Positions 13,773 to 21,190 of a stretch of 21,190 nucleotides of DNA are shown one piece after another. Location: NCBI GenBank assembly GCA_028291845.1, contig JAQGNM010000197.1, forward strand, positions 1 through 21,190. Reading direction: 5' to 3'. Under the pieces are notes generated by a model. It had not been told where the DNA came from. It did no database searches and worked only from the letters and a program-made list of their open reading frames with translations. A program made the translations under genes and the position numbers. Numbering within the stretch: position 1 is the first letter of the stretch; every line of letters begins with the position of its first letter. Source of the DNA: Massilia sp. GTDB taxonomy: Bacteria; Pseudomonadota; Gammaproteobacteria; Burkholderiales; Burkholderiaceae_D.

Positions 13773-14968
13773 AGATGCCATCCATGTCCCTGATGCGCCG
13801 TGCGGGCGGCTTCTCGCTGGTCGAGCTATTGGTCAGCGTGGTGATCGGCCTGCTGGCGCTGGGCTTCGCCACCCGCATGGTGGTCAACGGCGAAAACAGC
13901 AAGCAGGCCGCCGCCGGCGGCTCCGATGCGATGCAAAACGGCGTGGTGGCGCTGTTTTCCATCGAGCGCGAACTGGCCCAGGCCGGCTGGGGCTTGAACG
14001 ATCCCATCGTGGCCGGTTGCGACACCCGGTTCTACGACGCGGCCGGCTATGCGCTGTTGACGGCGCCGCGCGGCACAGCCACGGTCAGCCCGTTGGCCTC
14101 GGTGGTGATCCAGTCGAACAGCGCCGGCTCGGACGTGGTGTCGATCAATGCCGGCAGCTCCTACAGCAGCACCGGCATGGCGCTGGTCAACAGCAATTAT
14201 GCGGCCAACGATGGCGTCATCGACATCGACCGCCGGCCCTACGGTTTCAACGGCACCAGCACGGTGCCGGCCGGCGGCGACGTCATCGTGGTGGCGCCCG
14301 ACGCCGTCGGCAGCAAGCGCTGCGCGATGGGGATGGTGTCGAAGGCGATCGAGCCAATCGGCCCAGCGGCGACCGTCCAGTACCAGTTGCAGATAGCCGC
14401 CGGCGGCAACAACCGGTTCAACAGCGGCAGCCTGGGGGTGGCCTATCCGAGCCTGCAGGCGCGCGTCTTCAACCTGGGGCCGGCCGCCAACCTGTCGTTT
14501 CACACCTGGTCGGTCAGCCAGGGTTTCCTGCAACTGCGCGCGACCAACCTGGCCGGCGCCAGCGCCAACCCCGCCACCGTCACCGACAACATCGTGCTGC
14601 TCAAGGCCCAGTACGGACTCGACCGCCGCGTCGGCGACGCCTTCAACCCCGAACTGGGCATGCAGGTGACCAGCTGGTCCGGCACCATGCCCGACGCCGA
14701 CAACGACGGCACCGCCGGCAGCGCCGGCGACTACGCCCGCATCGCCGCCGTGCGCATCGCCGTGGTGGCGCGCAGCCGCAACCCGGAAAAGCCGAGCGCC
14801 GCCACCGGCCAGTGCACCGCCACCACCACCTTGCCAAGCATTTTCGGCGCCGCCGCGCCCACCGTGGCCGTCACTGGCGACATCGTGCCCTGGCAGTGTT
14901 ACCGCTACCGCGTGTTTGAAAACATCGTGCCGATCCGTAATTCCGCCTGGAGGCCCACCGCATCATGA
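13769..14968 (+). CDS. pilW: Minor pilin PilW
   Basis: A 399-residue prepilin (GspJ-like role). The leader is followed by cleavage at G14-F15 (GGFSLVELLVSVVIGLLALG), with Glu at mature position 5. The PilW features VALFSIERELAQAGWGLND, then a large beta-rich domain and a C-terminal VRIAVVARSRNPEKP are recognisable. An acidic loop DADNDGTAGSAGD (309-321), rich in Asp and Gly, sits just before the last conserved strand and resembles a calcium-binding loop, though the spacing is not an exact EF-hand. The start overlaps the pilV stop (ATGA); a second Met at residue 6 or 9 could also start it. The stop overlaps pilX (ATGA). Confidence 0.92.
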   Translation: MKMPSMSLMRRAGGFSLVELLVSVVIGLLALGFATRMVVNGENSKQAAAGGSDAMQNGVVALFSIERELAQAGWGLNDPIVAGCDTRFYDAAGYALLTAPRGTATVSPLASVVIQSNSAGSDVVSINAGSSYSSTGMALVNSNYAANDGVIDIDRRPYGFNGTSTVPAGGDVIVVAPDAVGSKRCAMGMVSKAIEPIGPAATVQYQLQIAAGGNNRFNSGSLGVAYPSLQARVFNLGPAANLSFHTWSVSQGFLQLRATNLAGASANPATVTDNIVLLKAQYGLDRRVGDAFNPELGMQVTSWSGTMPDADNDGTAGSAGDYARIAAVRIAVVARSRNPEKPSAATGQCTATTTLPSIFGAAAPTVAVTGDIVPWQCYRYRVFENIVPIRNSAWRPTAS

Positions 14969-15555
14969 AACGCCCGATAATCGCCCGCCAGCACGGGGTC
15001 GCCTTGCCGGTGATGATGATCGTCTTGACCATCATGCTCATCAGTGGCGCCTACCTGCTCAAGTCGAGCAATACCAGCACCATGACGGCCGCCAACCTGG
15101 CCTACCAGTCGACCCTGAACCGCGCCGCCGACCGCGCGTTGCTGGAAGGCTCGGAGTGGCTGGCCAGCACCTGGACCAACAACCGCGCCGCGCTGATTGC
15201 GAATGACAGCGCCAACGGTTATGTGGCGACCCTCGACACCACCCAGACGGTGCGCACCCCGGCCTTTTGGATCGGCAGGAGAACCATTACTGACAGCAAC
15301 GGCGTCACCATCGATTACGTGATCCACCGCCTGTGTGAGCGCGCCTTGGCCTACGACGATCCGGTCAACAAGTGCATGCAAACCACCGCCAACGTCACCA
15401 CCCTGGACACCACGGTGGCGCTCGGCGACACCCTGGCGCAGACCGCGGTGCAACTGGCCGGCAACCCGCAACTGCATTACATCATTACCGCGCGCATCTA
15501 CGGACCGCGCGGGGGCAACGTCGTCAGCCAGCTTGCTGTGCTGATGGGTGTGTAA
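14965..15555 (+). CDS. pilX: Minor pilin PilX
   Basis: A 196-residue PilX-like protein (GspK-like role at the pilus tip). The leader MKRPIIARQHG ends at G11-V12, followed by VALPVMMIVLTIMLISGAYLL. Mature position 5 is Val rather than Glu, as in many PilX/GspK proteins that sit at the very tip. Further PilX hallmarks are AANLAYQSTLNRAADRALLEGSEWL and late RLCERAL...NKCMQTT, where two cysteines may form a disulfide. It starts in an ATGA overlap with pilW, and 51 nt separate it from pilY1. With PilV, PilW, FimT and PilE it should form the priming complex for pilus assembly. Confidence 0.9.
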   Translation: MKRPIIARQHGVALPVMMIVLTIMLISGAYLLKSSNTSTMTAANLAYQSTLNRAADRALLEGSEWLASTWTNNRAALIANDSANGYVATLDTTQTVRTPAFWIGRRTITDSNGVTIDYVIHRLCERALAYDDPVNKCMQTTANVTTLDTTVALGDTLAQTAVQLAGNPQLHYIITARIYGPRGGNVVSQLAVLMGV

Positions 15556-15606
15556 GCCGGCCCGCACGGCCTGCCCGCGTACCGAATAACCTCGATTGGA
15601 ACGACC

Positions 15607-18600
15607 ATGAAGCTGCCTTCCCGAATTTGCTCGCTGGCGCTGGCCGCACTTGCCATGCTGACCATGCCGGCCTTGCCCGCACAGGCAGGGCAGACCGGCA
15701 TCGCCCAGGTGCCGCTGCTGAACATCACCGGCACCGGCACCGTCAAGCCCAACCTGATGTTGTTGTTCGATAATTCGGGCTCGATGGACTATCAATTTCT
15801 GCCGGATTCGGTCGGCAGCGGCACCGTCGGCCAGTGCCGCAGCATGGCCGCCTTGCGCGACGCTACGACCAACCGGCCCAACACCCTCTGCTCGGCCGGG
15901 CAGCCGCCCTTCATGAGCGCCGATTTCAACCGTATCTATTACGACCCGGCCACACGCTATCTGCCGCCGATCAAGTTCGACGGCAGCTCCTACCCCGACG
16001 TCGGCAGCCCGTGGACAGCCGTGCCCATCGACGGCTTCGGCAGCGCCGCCGTCGACCTGCTCGGCACCAACAACCTGCCGAAGACCGCTACCACCAACCT
16101 GATCACTGAATTTCCCGACCTGAAGTGGTGCGACAGCAGTTCCAATCAAAACAATTGCAAGAGCAACACTGCTACCTACACCTATCCGGACGCCAGTTTT
16201 ATTTATCCGGTGAGGACGTACGGCACGCCCTACTACTACAATATCGGCGTCGCGCAGTATTGCTCCGACCCCAACCTGACCGATTGCGTTTCCACTTCGG
16301 TGGGCGCGGCCGCGCCCGCCGGCTATACCTACGCGGTGAAAGTGCGCTGGTGCGACACGGTCAACCTGAGCAACTGCCAGGCCAAGCAGGTCGGCAGTTT
16401 CAAGTACCCGTCGTTTTCCGTTCCGATCGGTGCCGCGGTGTCGTTCTGGACGATCACCATCAATCAGTCGATCAACCACAGCAACAAATCGATGCAGATC
16501 AGCAGCGTCACGGTCAACGATCCCACCACTTTGCGCACCATCACTGACGTCGCCGTGGCGGCGCCCAACGGCACAGAGTTGCCGGCCGACCGCCAGACGC
16601 TGGCCAGCCTGCTGGCGTCGTCGATCATGGCGAAAGCCAATCTGACCAACCAGTATTGGGCCTGCGTGAAAAACCCGAAACACCCCAACGTGCTGCCATG
16701 CTCGAGCTACGGCATCAATCTGGCAAGCGACGATGTGGTCGCCCTGATTCCGCTCGACTGCTCCTCGACCTCGAACAAGCTGGCCACCAATTGCACACCG
16801 TCGACCGACAATACCTCCCAGAACTGGAGCGTGACAGTCAACACGCCCAGCGTGCAGGTGACGCCGGCGGTGTCCCGTGTGCCGCCAACGGCGCTGATCA
16901 CCGTATCGGGCACCACCGCCAGCAGAAATACCCCGACCATCGCCAGTGTCATGTGGGGTACTACCGCGCTGGCGAGCAACATCAGGCCTGGCAACAGCAA
17001 GTCGGCGACCAACGTGGTGAGCACCCTGGTCACGGAGATCAACAAGACCTCGAGCACCAGCGGTATCGTCGCCTATGTCGGCGGCAACGCGGTCACGCCG
17101 CTGTGCGACAACAAGGGCACCAATGTTCTTTGCCTGGTGCAGAACAATGGCACCGCCAACGGCGCCACGGTCAGCATCAGCGCCATCACCGGCAATGGCA
17201 CCACCAACAACGCCAACGGCACCACCGAGTTCGTCACCGATGCCAGCAGCGGCTACATTGCCGGCGCCGCCGAGGTGCGCGACAACCTGCGCGTGAGCGT
17301 CAGCCCGTTCAGCGTCGGCCGGGCTCCCGCCAGCACCTTCAGCCGCGTCGATATCGTCTCGACCAACGACAGCTACCCGCGCGGCGCCAACCGGACCGAC
17401 TGCGCCGGCGCCACCTGCACCTACACCGAGGAGATGACCAACTTCGCCAACTGGTACGCCTATTACAAGACGCGCATCCAGATGACCAAGACCGCGGTCG
17501 GTCTGGCGTTCGCGCCGGTGTCGAGCAATTACCGGGTGGGCTTCGTCAAGATGTCGACGGCGGCCGCGTCAAAAGCCATCGAAATCAAGCCCAGCGAATT
17601 TAACAGCACCGCGCGCGAGGCCTGGTATTCGGCGTTCTACGGCACCACCACCAGCGGCTCGACGCCGACCCGTGCGGCGCTCGACAGCGTCGGCAAGATG
17701 TTCGCTAACCAGGGCGTCTACGCATACACCAGCGGCAATGAAGTGGTGCAGTATCCGTGCCAGCAGAATTTTGTGCTGCTCACCACCGATGGCTACTGGA
17801 ACCTGGGCTTCAATGCCGGCAGCGCGGCCAACAACGACAACGCCGACAACCCTTCGCGCTTTTGCACGGCGGCGCGCGGCTGCACCGATAAGCGCGCGCA
17901 AACCAATCCCTCGCTGGCCGACGTCGCCCTGTACTGGTACAACGGCGGCAGCAACACCGGTACGGTGTCGCTGCGCCCGTCGATCGACGACGTCACCAAG
18001 CCGGGCCTGGTGCCGGGCGCGGCGGGCGAGAACACCCACCTGCACGTCAACACCTTCACCCTCGGGCTCGGTATCGACGGCGTGATGAACTACGAAGACA
18101 ATTACGACACCGCGCCGAAAGTGGGCGGCGACTTCTATAATCTGCTGACCGGCGCCACCACCGGCTGCCCGTGGAACGGCGGCGGCGCCTACGTCTGGCC
18201 CGACCCGCAGACCGGCACCGCGAGCAACAGCACCGTCTCGGTGCAGGAACGGGTCGACGACCTGTGGCACGCGGCCGTCAACGGCCACGGCAAATACTTC
18301 AGCGCCAACGAACCGCGCGCGGTGCAGAACGGCCTGTCGCAGGCGATTGCCGCCATCGCGGTGCGGGTCGGCGCCGCCTCGGCCGCCGCCACCTCGACGC
18401 CGAATATCTCCAAGGAAGACAACGACATCTTTTCGGCCATCTTCGTCACCGGCCGCTGGTACGGCGAAATGGCCAACCGCAAGATCAGCATCTTCGACGG
18501 TTCGGTCAGCGCCACCGCCCAGTGGAACAGCAGCGATCTGCTTGGCCTGAAGGTGGCCGCCGACACCGATAGCCGCACCATCAAGATGCTCGACGCCACC

Positions 18601-20370
18601 ACCGGCCTGCTGAAGGATTTCAAGTACAAATCCATGACCTTGCCCGAGCAGGCCTGGTTCGACAACAAGTGCAGCATGCTGCCCCAGTGCGCGCTGTTGT
18701 CGGCAGCGGACAAGGCCTTGGTCAACAAGGGTGAAAACATCGTCAACTGGCTGCGCGGCCAGCAGCAATACGCCAACGACCAAGTGCTGCGGGCGTATTC
18801 GAAGACCACGCCCGACAGCGGCACGCCGGTGCCGATCGTGCTCGGCGATATCGCCTCGTCCAAGCCGGCCTTTGTGCGCGCCCCGATCAAATCGTACTCG
18901 ACCGCCGGCTACAGCGATTACAAGGTCGCCAAGGCCAACCGCGCCGGCACCGTCTACAGCGCCGCCAATGACGGCTTCCTGCATGCGTTCTCCGCCACTA
19001 CCGGCAACGAGCTGTGGGCCTACGCGCCGCGCATCACCATGCAAAAGCTGTACAAGCAGGCCAGCATCAATTACGCCACCAACCACCAATTCACCACCGA
19101 CGGTTCGCCGGAAGTGGCCGACGTGCAGATCGGCAACGACTGGAAAACCGTGCTGGTGGCAGGGCTCAATGGCGGCGGGCGCGGCTACTATGCGCTCGAT
19201 GTCACCGATCCGGCCAACCCGGTCGCATTATGGGAGCTGTGCGCCGACGCCAGCATCTGCAGCAGGAACGACGCCGACATCGGCCTGACCTTCGGCAATC
19301 CGCAGTTCGGCTACTGGCAGGGCAAGTGGGTGGTGTTTCTTACCTCCGGCTACAACAACGTCTCGGGTGTCGATGGCGTCGCCGCCGGCACCAGCGGCCA
19401 CGGCTTCCTCTACATCGTCGATGTCGCCACCGGCGCCATCCTGAAAAAAGTCGACACCACGCCGCTGGCCGATCCGACCACGGCGACGCCGGCCGGCCTG
19501 GCCAAGATCACCTCGATCAGCCTCAATCCGTTCACCGATCCGGTCACCACGTATATCTACGGCGGCGACAATCAGGGCCAGTTCTGGCGCTTCGACCTCA
19601 CTTCAAGCAGTCCCGGTGTGGTCGGTGTGGTCAAGATGGGTGACGCCGGCGTCGCCCAGCCAGTCACCAGCCGCCCCGACGTCACCCAGTGCCTGGTCAC
19701 CGAGACGGTCGAGGGCGTGACCACCCAGCGGGCGCAGCGGGTGGTCATCTTCGGCACCGGCCGCCTGCTCGACGTCCCCGACAGTGCCGACCTGTCGAAG
19801 CAATCGCTGTATGCGCTCAAGGACACCGGCAGCCCGATCGCCAATATCCGCAGCGCCTCGATGGTGCGCCAGGCCATGTCGACGATCGGCGATACCACCA
19901 ACCTGGTCACCTACGGCATCACCAACCGCGAAGTCGATCTGGCAATCAGGGATGGCTGGTATATCGACTTCGACCTCAACAAGGGCGAACGGGTCAACCT
20001 CGATCCGCAGATCATCAGCGGCGGCGTCAACGTCGTCACCAACACGCCGACTTCGTCGTCGTCGTGCTCGGTGGGGGGATCGAGCAATGTGTACCAGTTC
20101 GCCGTCTGCACCGGCTCGTCGGTGAGCGCGGGCACGCCGACCAAGGCTGCCACAAGCACCACGCCCGCTCAGGACGACACCATCACCGCCACCGGCAACA
20201 CCCTGTCGGCAAGTTCGGCGGCGGTCGGTTTCATCATCGTGCGTTTGCCGAACGGCGAAATCAAGATGATCACCACGCTGGCCAACGGCGATCTGCGGCC
20301 CGACCCGATCAAGCCGGCATCCTCGCTCAGTTCGCGCAAGGTCGGCTGGCGCGGGGTCACTGGCGAATAA
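15607..20370 (+). CDS. pilY1: PilY1/PilC-like type IV pilus tip adhesin
   Basis: A 1587-residue secreted protein associated with the pilus tip, where PilY1/PilC proteins promote adhesion, surface sensing and pilus extension. The signal peptide (1-27) ends ALPAQA-G. A von Willebrand A fold begins with the MIDAS motif DNSGS (D55, S57, S59). It resumes only near residue 612 (NFANWYAYYKTRIQMTKTAVG), with the MIDAS Thr in TPTRAAL (686-691) and D728 in LLTTDGYW. About 540 residues are thus inserted, including two similar beta-rich modules (about 295-385 and 430-530). The C-terminal Neisseria PilC-type beta-propeller (about 1060-1490) has LGDIASSKPAFV, AANDGFLHAF (from 1119) and GGDNQGQFWRFDL (from 1319). 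The acidic calcium loop usual before the last motif is degenerate. It is the last gene of the operon; only a weak GGAA site precedes ATG. Confidence 0.93.
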   Translation: MKLPSRICSLALAALAMLTMPALPAQAGQTGIAQVPLLNITGTGTVKPNLMLLFDNSGSMDYQFLPDSVGSGTVGQCRSMAALRDATTNRPNTLCSAGQPPFMSADFNRIYYDPATRYLPPIKFDGSSYPDVGSPWTAVPIDGFGSAAVDLLGTNNLPKTATTNLITEFPDLKWCDSSSNQNNCKSNTATYTYPDASFIYPVRTYGTPYYYNIGVAQYCSDPNLTDCVSTSVGAAAPAGYTYAVKVRWCDTVNLSNCQAKQVGSFKYPSFSVPIGAAVSFWTITINQSINHSNKSMQISSVTVNDPTTLRTITDVAVAAPNGTELPADRQTLASLLASSIMAKANLTNQYWACVKNPKHPNVLPCSSYGINLASDDVVALIPLDCSSTSNKLATNCTPSTDNTSQNWSVTVNTPSVQVTPAVSRVPPTALITVSGTTASRNTPTIASVMWGTTALASNIRPGNSKSATNVVSTLVTEINKTSSTSGIVAYVGGNAVTPLCDNKGTNVLCLVQNNGTANGATVSISAITGNGTTNNANGTTEFVTDASSGYIAGAAEVRDNLRVSVSPFSVGRAPASTFSRVDIVSTNDSYPRGANRTDCAGATCTYTEEMTNFANWYAYYKTRIQMTKTAVGLAFAPVSSNYRVGFVKMSTAAASKAIEIKPSEFNSTAREAWYSAFYGTTTSGSTPTRAALDSVGKMFANQGVYAYTSGNEVVQYPCQQNFVLLTTDGYWNLGFNAGSAANNDNADNPSRFCTAARGCTDKRAQTNPSLADVALYWYNGGSNTGTVSLRPSIDDVTKPGLVPGAAGENTHLHVNTFTLGLGIDGVMNYEDNYDTAPKVGGDFYNLLTGATTGCPWNGGGAYVWPDPQTGTASNSTVSVQERVDDLWHAAVNGHGKYFSANEPRAVQNGLSQAIAAIAVRVGAASAAATSTPNISKEDNDIFSAIFVTGRWYGEMANRKISIFDGSVSATAQWNSSDLLGLKVAADTDSRTIKMLDATTGLLKDFKYKSMTLPEQAWFDNKCSMLPQCALLSAADKALVNKGENIVNWLRGQQQYANDQVLRAYSKTTPDSGTPVPIVLGDIASSKPAFVRAPIKSYSTAGYSDYKVAKANRAGTVYSAANDGFLHAFSATTGNELWAYAPRITMQKLYKQASINYATNHQFTTDGSPEVADVQIGNDWKTVLVAGLNGGGRGYYALDVTDPANPVALWELCADASICSRNDADIGLTFGNPQFGYWQGKWVVFLTSGYNNVSGVDGVAAGTSGHGFLYIVDVATGAILKKVDTTPLADPTTATPAGLAKITSISLNPFTDPVTTYIYGGDNQGQFWRFDLTSSSPGVVGVVKMGDAGVAQPVTSRPDVTQCLVTETVEGVTTQRAQRVVIFGTGRLLDVPDSADLSKQSLYALKDTGSPIANIRSASMVRQAMSTIGDTTNLVTYGITNREVDLAIRDGWYIDFDLNKGERVNLDPQIISGGVNVVTNTPTSSSSCSVGGSSNVYQFAVCTGSSVSAGTPTKAATSTTPAQDDTITATGNTLSASSAAVGFIIVRLPNGEIKMITTLANGDLRPDPIKPASSLSSRKVGWRGVTGE

Positions 20371-20393
20371 ACGCCGTCCGCGATTTCCGCAAG

Positions 20394-20417
20394 CGCCGCC
20401 TCAGGGCGGCGTTTTTT
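20394..20417 (+). terminator. Intrinsic terminator of the pil operon
   Basis: CGCCGCC (20394-20400) pairs perfectly with GGCGGCG (20405-20411) around a TCAG loop, followed by six T (20412-20417). It lies 23 nt after the pilY1 stop. The loop holds the stop codon of the convergent minus-strand gene. There is no T-run on the minus side, so it works mainly for pilY1. Confidence 0.9.
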
Positions 20418-21190
20418 CGATGGCGCTGATGGCCTGGGTCACCACGCTGCCGTCGGCGGCGGTCAGCCGCAGCTGCACCGGGTACCATGACAGGGCTGGG
20501 GCGAACCAGATCTCCAGGCGCGGCGCCGGCTTTGACGGCTGGCCCGCTGTGCCGGGTTGCGGCGCTCGCTCTTGCTGGCGCAAGTGCACCGTCAGCAGCG
20601 GCCCGAGCGGGCTGGCCAGCGTCTCTTCGCCGAGATTTTCAAAACGCACCCTGGCCACGCCTTCCGCGCCGGCCACTTGCAGTTCGATGCCGCCGTCGAG
20701 CTGGTGGGCGCCGGCCAGGCCGATGCCGGCCAGCCGCATCAGCATCGAAGCGCGGTCCTGGCCGTCGCGGCCGACCGCGACGCTGGCGCCGGAGCGCGAA
20801 AAGCTGGCGCGCGCGGCCGCCCAGTCGAAGCTGACGGCGTCCGCGCCGCCGACCTGTTCCGGAACAAAACCGGCATCGGTGAAGTGGCCGCGCGACTCGA
20901 GTTCGCCCATCACCCCGCTGTCGCCGCCCAGCAGCAGGCGGTAGCCATCGTCGCCGGTACGCCATTCGAGCGTCGCTTCGCCAGCCGCTTGCGGCGCCGT
21001 TCCGGTATCGACCGTGACGGTATACGCCAGGCGCGCCGGCGGCGGCGTTTGCACCGCCTGCAGGCCGCGCAAGGCGGGCTGGCCGGTGTCGCCGCCGTCG
21101 CTGCCGACGTCCCAGCCGGCGATGCCGCGCGGCGGCGCCGGACTCTCGGCGGCGGCCGTGGTGGGCGCCGCGGCCATGTCGCTTGCCGCC
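20401..21190 (-). CDS. DUF3108-like protein, C-terminal part (partial at window edge)
   Basis: The minus-strand frame is open from the window edge to TGA at 20403-20401 and gives at least 263 residues. The visible part starts with an Ala/Pro-rich linker (PTTAAAESPAPPRG), then a beta-rich domain: ARLAYTVTVDTG, GEATLEWRTGDDGYRLLLGGDSGVMGELESRGHFTDAGFVPEQV, later LEIWFAPALSWYPVQLRLT and AISAIEKTPP. This resembles the DUF3108 family of presumed envelope proteins, whose biochemical role is unknown. Met at 21177 is probably internal, because the frame continues upstream without a stop and DUF3108 proteins usually have an N-terminal membrane anchor. It is convergent to pilY1 and not part of the pilus operon. 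Confidence 0.75.
   Translation of the reverse strand, partial: AASDMAAAPTTAAAESPAPPRGIAGWDVGSDGGDTGQPALRGLQAVQTPPPARLAYTVTVDTGTAPQAAGEATLEWRTGDDGYRLLLGGDSGVMGELESRGHFTDAGFVPEQVGGADAVSFDWAAARASFSRSGASVAVGRDGQDRASMLMRLAGIGLAGAHQLDGGIELQVAGAEGVARVRFENLGEETLASPLGPLLTVHLRQQERAPQPGTAGQPSKPAPRLEIWFAPALSWYPVQLRLTAADGSVVTQAISAIEKTPP

Noticed and set aside
14905..16683. A 592-codon open frame on the minus strand opposite pilW, pilX and pilY1
   Set aside because: High third-position GC leaves the opposite strand open; the product is Gly/Arg/His/Gln-rich with no family pattern, and the plus-strand genes are certain.
17569..19089. A 506-codon minus-strand frame inside pilY1
   Set aside because: Same GC-driven antisense shadow; no ribosome binding site and low-complexity composition.

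Overview
The window reads as a GC-rich betaproteobacterial chromosome, most likely family Oxalobacteraceae (Massilia/Duganella/Janthinobacterium type). This rests on the protein sequences, the order thrS-infC-rpmI-rplT-pheS-pheT-ihfA-merR, and a large PilY1 at the end of a minor-pilin operon. The family assignment is recognition by eye, not a database result. No insertion sequence, prophage, CRISPR array or RNA gene is visible.

Region 1 (1-6151, all +) is a translation and housekeeping block: the 3' end of thrS, infC with a non-canonical ATA start, rpmI and rplT (L35, L20), pheS and pheT (both phenylalanyl-tRNA synthetase subunits), ihfA (IHF alpha) and a MerR-type regulator. It carries several control signals: a 121-bp imperfect palindrome between infC and rpmI, an extended -10 promoter and folded leader before rpmI, a strong intrinsic terminator between rplT and pheS, and a candidate ihfA promoter inside the AT-rich end of pheT.

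Region 2 (6152-12146) is regulatory. It holds a NarL/FixJ response regulator followed by a HisKA_3 sensor kinase with a CHASE3-like sensor, then a convergent Crp/Fnr-type regulator on the minus strand. After a 455-bp AT-richer intergenic region comes an OmpR-family response regulator translationally coupled (GTGA) to a TctE/QseC-like histidine kinase.

Region 3 (12147-20417, +) is a type IV pilus minor-pilin/tip-adhesin operon: pilE-like, fimT-like, pilV, pilW, pilX and pilY1. The first five genes overlap or abut, and an intrinsic terminator follows pilY1. The 113-bp gap between the kinase gene and pilE contains five TGTCAG-like hexamers at 11, 11, 11 and 10 bp steps. That is the layout of an OmpR/PhoB-family operator, so the adjacent two-component system is a plausible (unproven) controller of the pilus operon.

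Region 4 (20401-21190, -) is the 3' part of a convergent DUF3108-like protein whose 5' end lies outside the window.

Most genes here belong to known families. The most notable observations are the phased operator array before the pilins, the infC-rpmI palindrome, the architecture of the 1587-residue PilY1 (split VWA domain with a large insert, degenerate calcium loop), and the layered leader structures in the infC-pheT block.
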